64,000 nucleotides of DNA from Selenomonas timonae. Lineage in GTDB: Bacteria; Bacillota; Negativicutes; Selenomonadales; Selenomonadaceae. Shown piece after piece: positions 61,940 through 64,000 of this stretch (the stretch's first letter is position 1; each line of letters opens with the position of its first letter). Under the pieces are notes generated by a model that was not told the DNA's origin, made no database searches, and saw only the letters and a list, made by a program, of their open reading frames with translations. The DNA is taken from assembly GCF_014250475.1 (NCBI RefSeq), contig NZ_CP060204.1:2059001-2123000 (forward strand), in the 5' to 3' direction. Made by a program: the position numbers and the translations under genes.

Positions 61940-64000
61940 TTAGAAGTCTGCGGTTACGGAGAGCATGAACGTGCGCCCTGCTTCGAGGAACGCCGCATTC
62001 TCATCGAGTGCACGCCAGTAGTTCCGATTGAAGAGGTTATACACATCCGCACGAACGGTCACAGGCGTATCGCTGACGTTGAAACGGTAGCGTGCGCCGA
62101 GATCCCAACGTGTCCACGGCGATACGCGGATCGTATTCTCCTGGTTGACGAATGCCGAGGAGTTGTAGGTCATGCGTGCGGTCAGCGTCAGTCCATCGAC
62201 TCCGTGGATATCCTGCTCCACGCCGAGGACAGCGGCAAAGTTCGGAATGCCTTCCTTACGATTGCCGTCATACCGTCCGTTCAGTGTCTTCTCATGACGT
62301 GCATCCATCCACATCATACCGCCCGTGAGGCGCGTTCCCTTCTTCGGCTCGCCGAAGAAGTTCCACTCAAGACCGCGGTTGCGCACCTCTCCGCCCGGCG
62401 AGTATATATGATTCCTTGTATCCTGTATTTTTCCTGGGTTTGTAATGCTGAACGCGCTGATCGTCGTTGCAACCTTGCCGAGATCGAACTTCGCGCCGAA
62501 CTCATACTGCTTTGCGACATAGGGAGGGAACTGCTCACCATAATTGGCAGCCTGATCATCCGTAACCTCGTCCCCCTGATTCAAGCCCTGAATATAGTTT
62601 GCATAGAGGGAGACCTTGTCGTTCATCTTGTGAATGAGCGCATAGGCGGGCGAGAACTTCGCCTTCTCATACGTCGTGTTCTTTTTGATGTCGTTCACGA
62701 CAATCTGCTGATAGCGTCCACCGAGCACAAACGTCCAGCGTCCGTCGTTTGTCGTCATGATATCAGAGACCGCAATACTGCGCAGTGTCTTCGTATCGTT
62801 CAGCGGGGTTCGCTTGACGAGCGGTCCCAGATATGAACTGACATCCTTCCACTCGGGAGTATATATGGAGGTTGTATACGGTTTCCCATTGACAGTCTTA
62901 CCGGCAATCTTCTTCGGGAACTGATTCTGGTTCATATAGCGCTTGTAGTGCATATAGTTCGCCGAGACATTCAGCTCGTGGTCGACGCCCTTTGTATCGA
63001 CCTTGCCCTTGAAACCGATCTCGCCTGAATACGCCTTGTTGATCTGGTTGTTGTAACGATAGGTGACTTTCGATGTTCCATCCGGCTTCTGCATTTCAAA
63101 GAAGTTATTCAGGGTGTCCTGATGCGTAATACGCATACCGAGTGCACCGTAAACCATCAGATTCTTATCAAGATCGTATTCACTGCGCAGCACACCGAAC
63201 TTTTCCGTAATCTGACGGAAGGTTCCGGGCGCACCGAATTTTGAGTTGATGTCAACGTGCGGCGGACTGGTGAGCTTTTTGATTGCATCGTCAGTAAACC
63301 GAAGACGATACTGTGCATTGTCCACACGATTGCTAATGATACCGGCGTCGAACGTCGTGCGGCTGCGATCGGTGGTATAATCAAGACCAATGTAACCGGC
63401 GTGCGTGTTGACACGCTCCTGCTGATATGCCGTGCCGCCCTTGTTGTTATAGAGGTTGACGCGTACGCCGAGCTTGCCGTCATCCGAACGGCGGCCAATA
63501 TCGATGTGCTGGGTAAACTGGCTCTTCGCTCCATAGGACATGGTGACGCTCGTCTTCGGCTCCTTCTCCGCGCGCTTCGTAATAAAGTTGATCGTGCCGC
63601 CGACCGAGCCGTTCGGTGCCATGCCCCCGAGGAGTGCTCCCGGTCCCTTTAGGACCTCAACGTGATCCACATACTCGATGCCGCCGTAGAAGCGCGGTGC
63701 AACGCCGTAGAGTCCGTTGATCTGCGTATCCTGCTGCTGTGCCTTGAAGCCGCGGATCATCCATGCCTGCGACACGGACGAGAGTGTCAGATTCGACACG
63801 GACGGATCGTTGACAATGACATCGACCACGGAGCTTGCCTGCTGATTCTCGATCAGCTGATTGCTGAACGATGTGACGTTGAACGGCACGTCCATAAAGT
63901 CGCGCTTGCCAAGCACCCCAAGGGAGCTCTCGCGCGCAATCTGCCCACCCGCATAGACGGCGGGATTCTCTACCGGTTCCTCGACCGGCTGCGAGACGGG
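61940..64000 (-). CDS. TonB-dependent siderophore receptor (5' partial)
   Basis: About 686 C-terminal residues are visible; the frame stays open to the window end, so the N-terminus is missing. The plug domain has DVPFNVTSFSNQLIENQQ, SQAWMIRGFKAQQQDTQING, EVLKGPGALLGG and GGTINFITKRA. The beta-barrel follows and ends with the terminal aromatic residue, VTADF, recognised by outer-membrane assembly. It imports a ferric siderophore with TonB/ExbBD energy and feeds the ABC transporter encoded next to it. The substrate is not identified. Confidence 0.93.
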   Translation of the reverse strand, partial: PVSQPVEEPVENPAVYAGGQIARESSLGVLGKRDFMDVPFNVTSFSNQLIENQQASSVVDVIVNDPSVSNLTLSSVSQAWMIRGFKAQQQDTQINGLYGVAPRFYGGIEYVDHVEVLKGPGALLGGMAPNGSVGGTINFITKRAEKEPKTSVTMSYGAKSQFTQHIDIGRRSDDGKLGVRVNLYNNKGGTAYQQERVNTHAGYIGLDYTTDRSRTTFDAGIISNRVDNAQYRLRFTDDAIKKLTSPPHVDINSKFGAPGTFRQITEKFGVLRSEYDLDKNLMVYGALGMRITHQDTLNNFFEMQKPDGTSKVTYRYNNQINKAYSGEIGFKGKVDTKGVDHELNVSANYMHYKRYMNQNQFPKKIAGKTVNGKPYTTSIYTPEWKDVSSYLGPLVKRTPLNDTKTLRSIAVSDIMTTNDGRWTFVLGGRYQQIVVNDIKKNTTYEKAKFSPAYALIHKMNDKVSLYANYIQGLNQGDEVTDDQAANYGEQFPPYVAKQYEFGAKFDLGKVATTISAFSITNPGKIQDTRNHIYSPGGEVRNRGLEWNFFGEPKKGTRLTGGMMWMDARHEKTLNGRYDGNRKEGIPNFAAVLGVEQDIHGVDGLTLTARMTYNSSAFVNQENTIRVSPWTRWDLGARYRFNVSDTPVTVRADVYNLFNRNYWRALDENAAFLEAGRTFMLSVTADF

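Overview
The window reads as a chromosomal piece of a diderm Firmicute of the class Negativicutes, most like Selenomonas. Outer-membrane functions are present: a TonB-dependent receptor, an RND pump with its adaptor, and ExbB/ExbD. They sit beside Firmicute-style gene sets: yceD-rpmF-fapR-plsX-fab with FapR and FabK, rpsF-ssb-rpsR, and strong Shine-Dalgarno sites. TTG and GTG starts are common. No tRNA, rRNA or intact CRISPR array was seen.

Layout. 1-760: azlC (cut by the window edge) and azlD. 795-5192: RND pump and lipoprotein adaptor. 5364-16672, all on the minus strand: rsmD-coaD-coiled-coil protein-yceD-rpmF, then a FapR-type promoter, then fapR-plsX-fabH-fabK-fabD-fabG-acpP, then a second FabK-like oxidoreductase, fabF and rnc. 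16776-28058: a degraded adaptation locus (cas2 cut by an insertion-sequence scar), a structured non-coding stretch, and a nine-gene type III-D CRISPR-Cas operon. 28307-31128: a DUF4127 protein and exbBD. 31327-36225: a five-gene envelope cluster (SbmA/YddA-like ABC protein, Tat-type amidase, small membrane protein, DedA-like protein, Tat-type metallophosphoesterase). 36290-43981: citrate fermentation, with citD-citE-citF-citG-transporter on minus and lysR-citC-citX divergent. 44043-45620: a small secreted protein and a zone of gene debris (an HlyD/UspA chimera, a MITE, an IS200 fragment). 45650-46703: rpsF-ssb-rpsR. 47175-52456: a two-gene restriction-modification system. 52635-56822: fsa and trpFCBA. 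56947-57884: a secreted repeat protein and a second MITE copy. 57914-64000: siderophore uptake (receptor, two permeases, ATPase, binding protein).

The most interesting system is the CRISPR locus. Its core, read in transcription order, is cas10, a Cas7-like RAMP, csx10 with an extra helical C-terminal domain, a double-Cas7 protein, csx19 and a long Cas7. This matches from memory the III-Dv layout described in Synechocystis, except that the first Cas7 is a separate gene rather than fused to Cas5-Cas11. Cas10 keeps GGDD but has no room for an HD nuclease domain, and the operon opens with a CARF-HEPN ribonuclease. The likely output is therefore RNA targeting plus cyclic-oligoadenylate signalling. 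A 123-residue protein of unknown function sits next to the CARF-HEPN gene. Adaptation looks dead locally.

A second finding is a pair of ~160-bp elements at 45079-45238 and 57723-57884, in opposite orientation, with matching inverted termini and a compensated internal hairpin. They look like a MITE; one copy truncates an IS200-type transposase gene.
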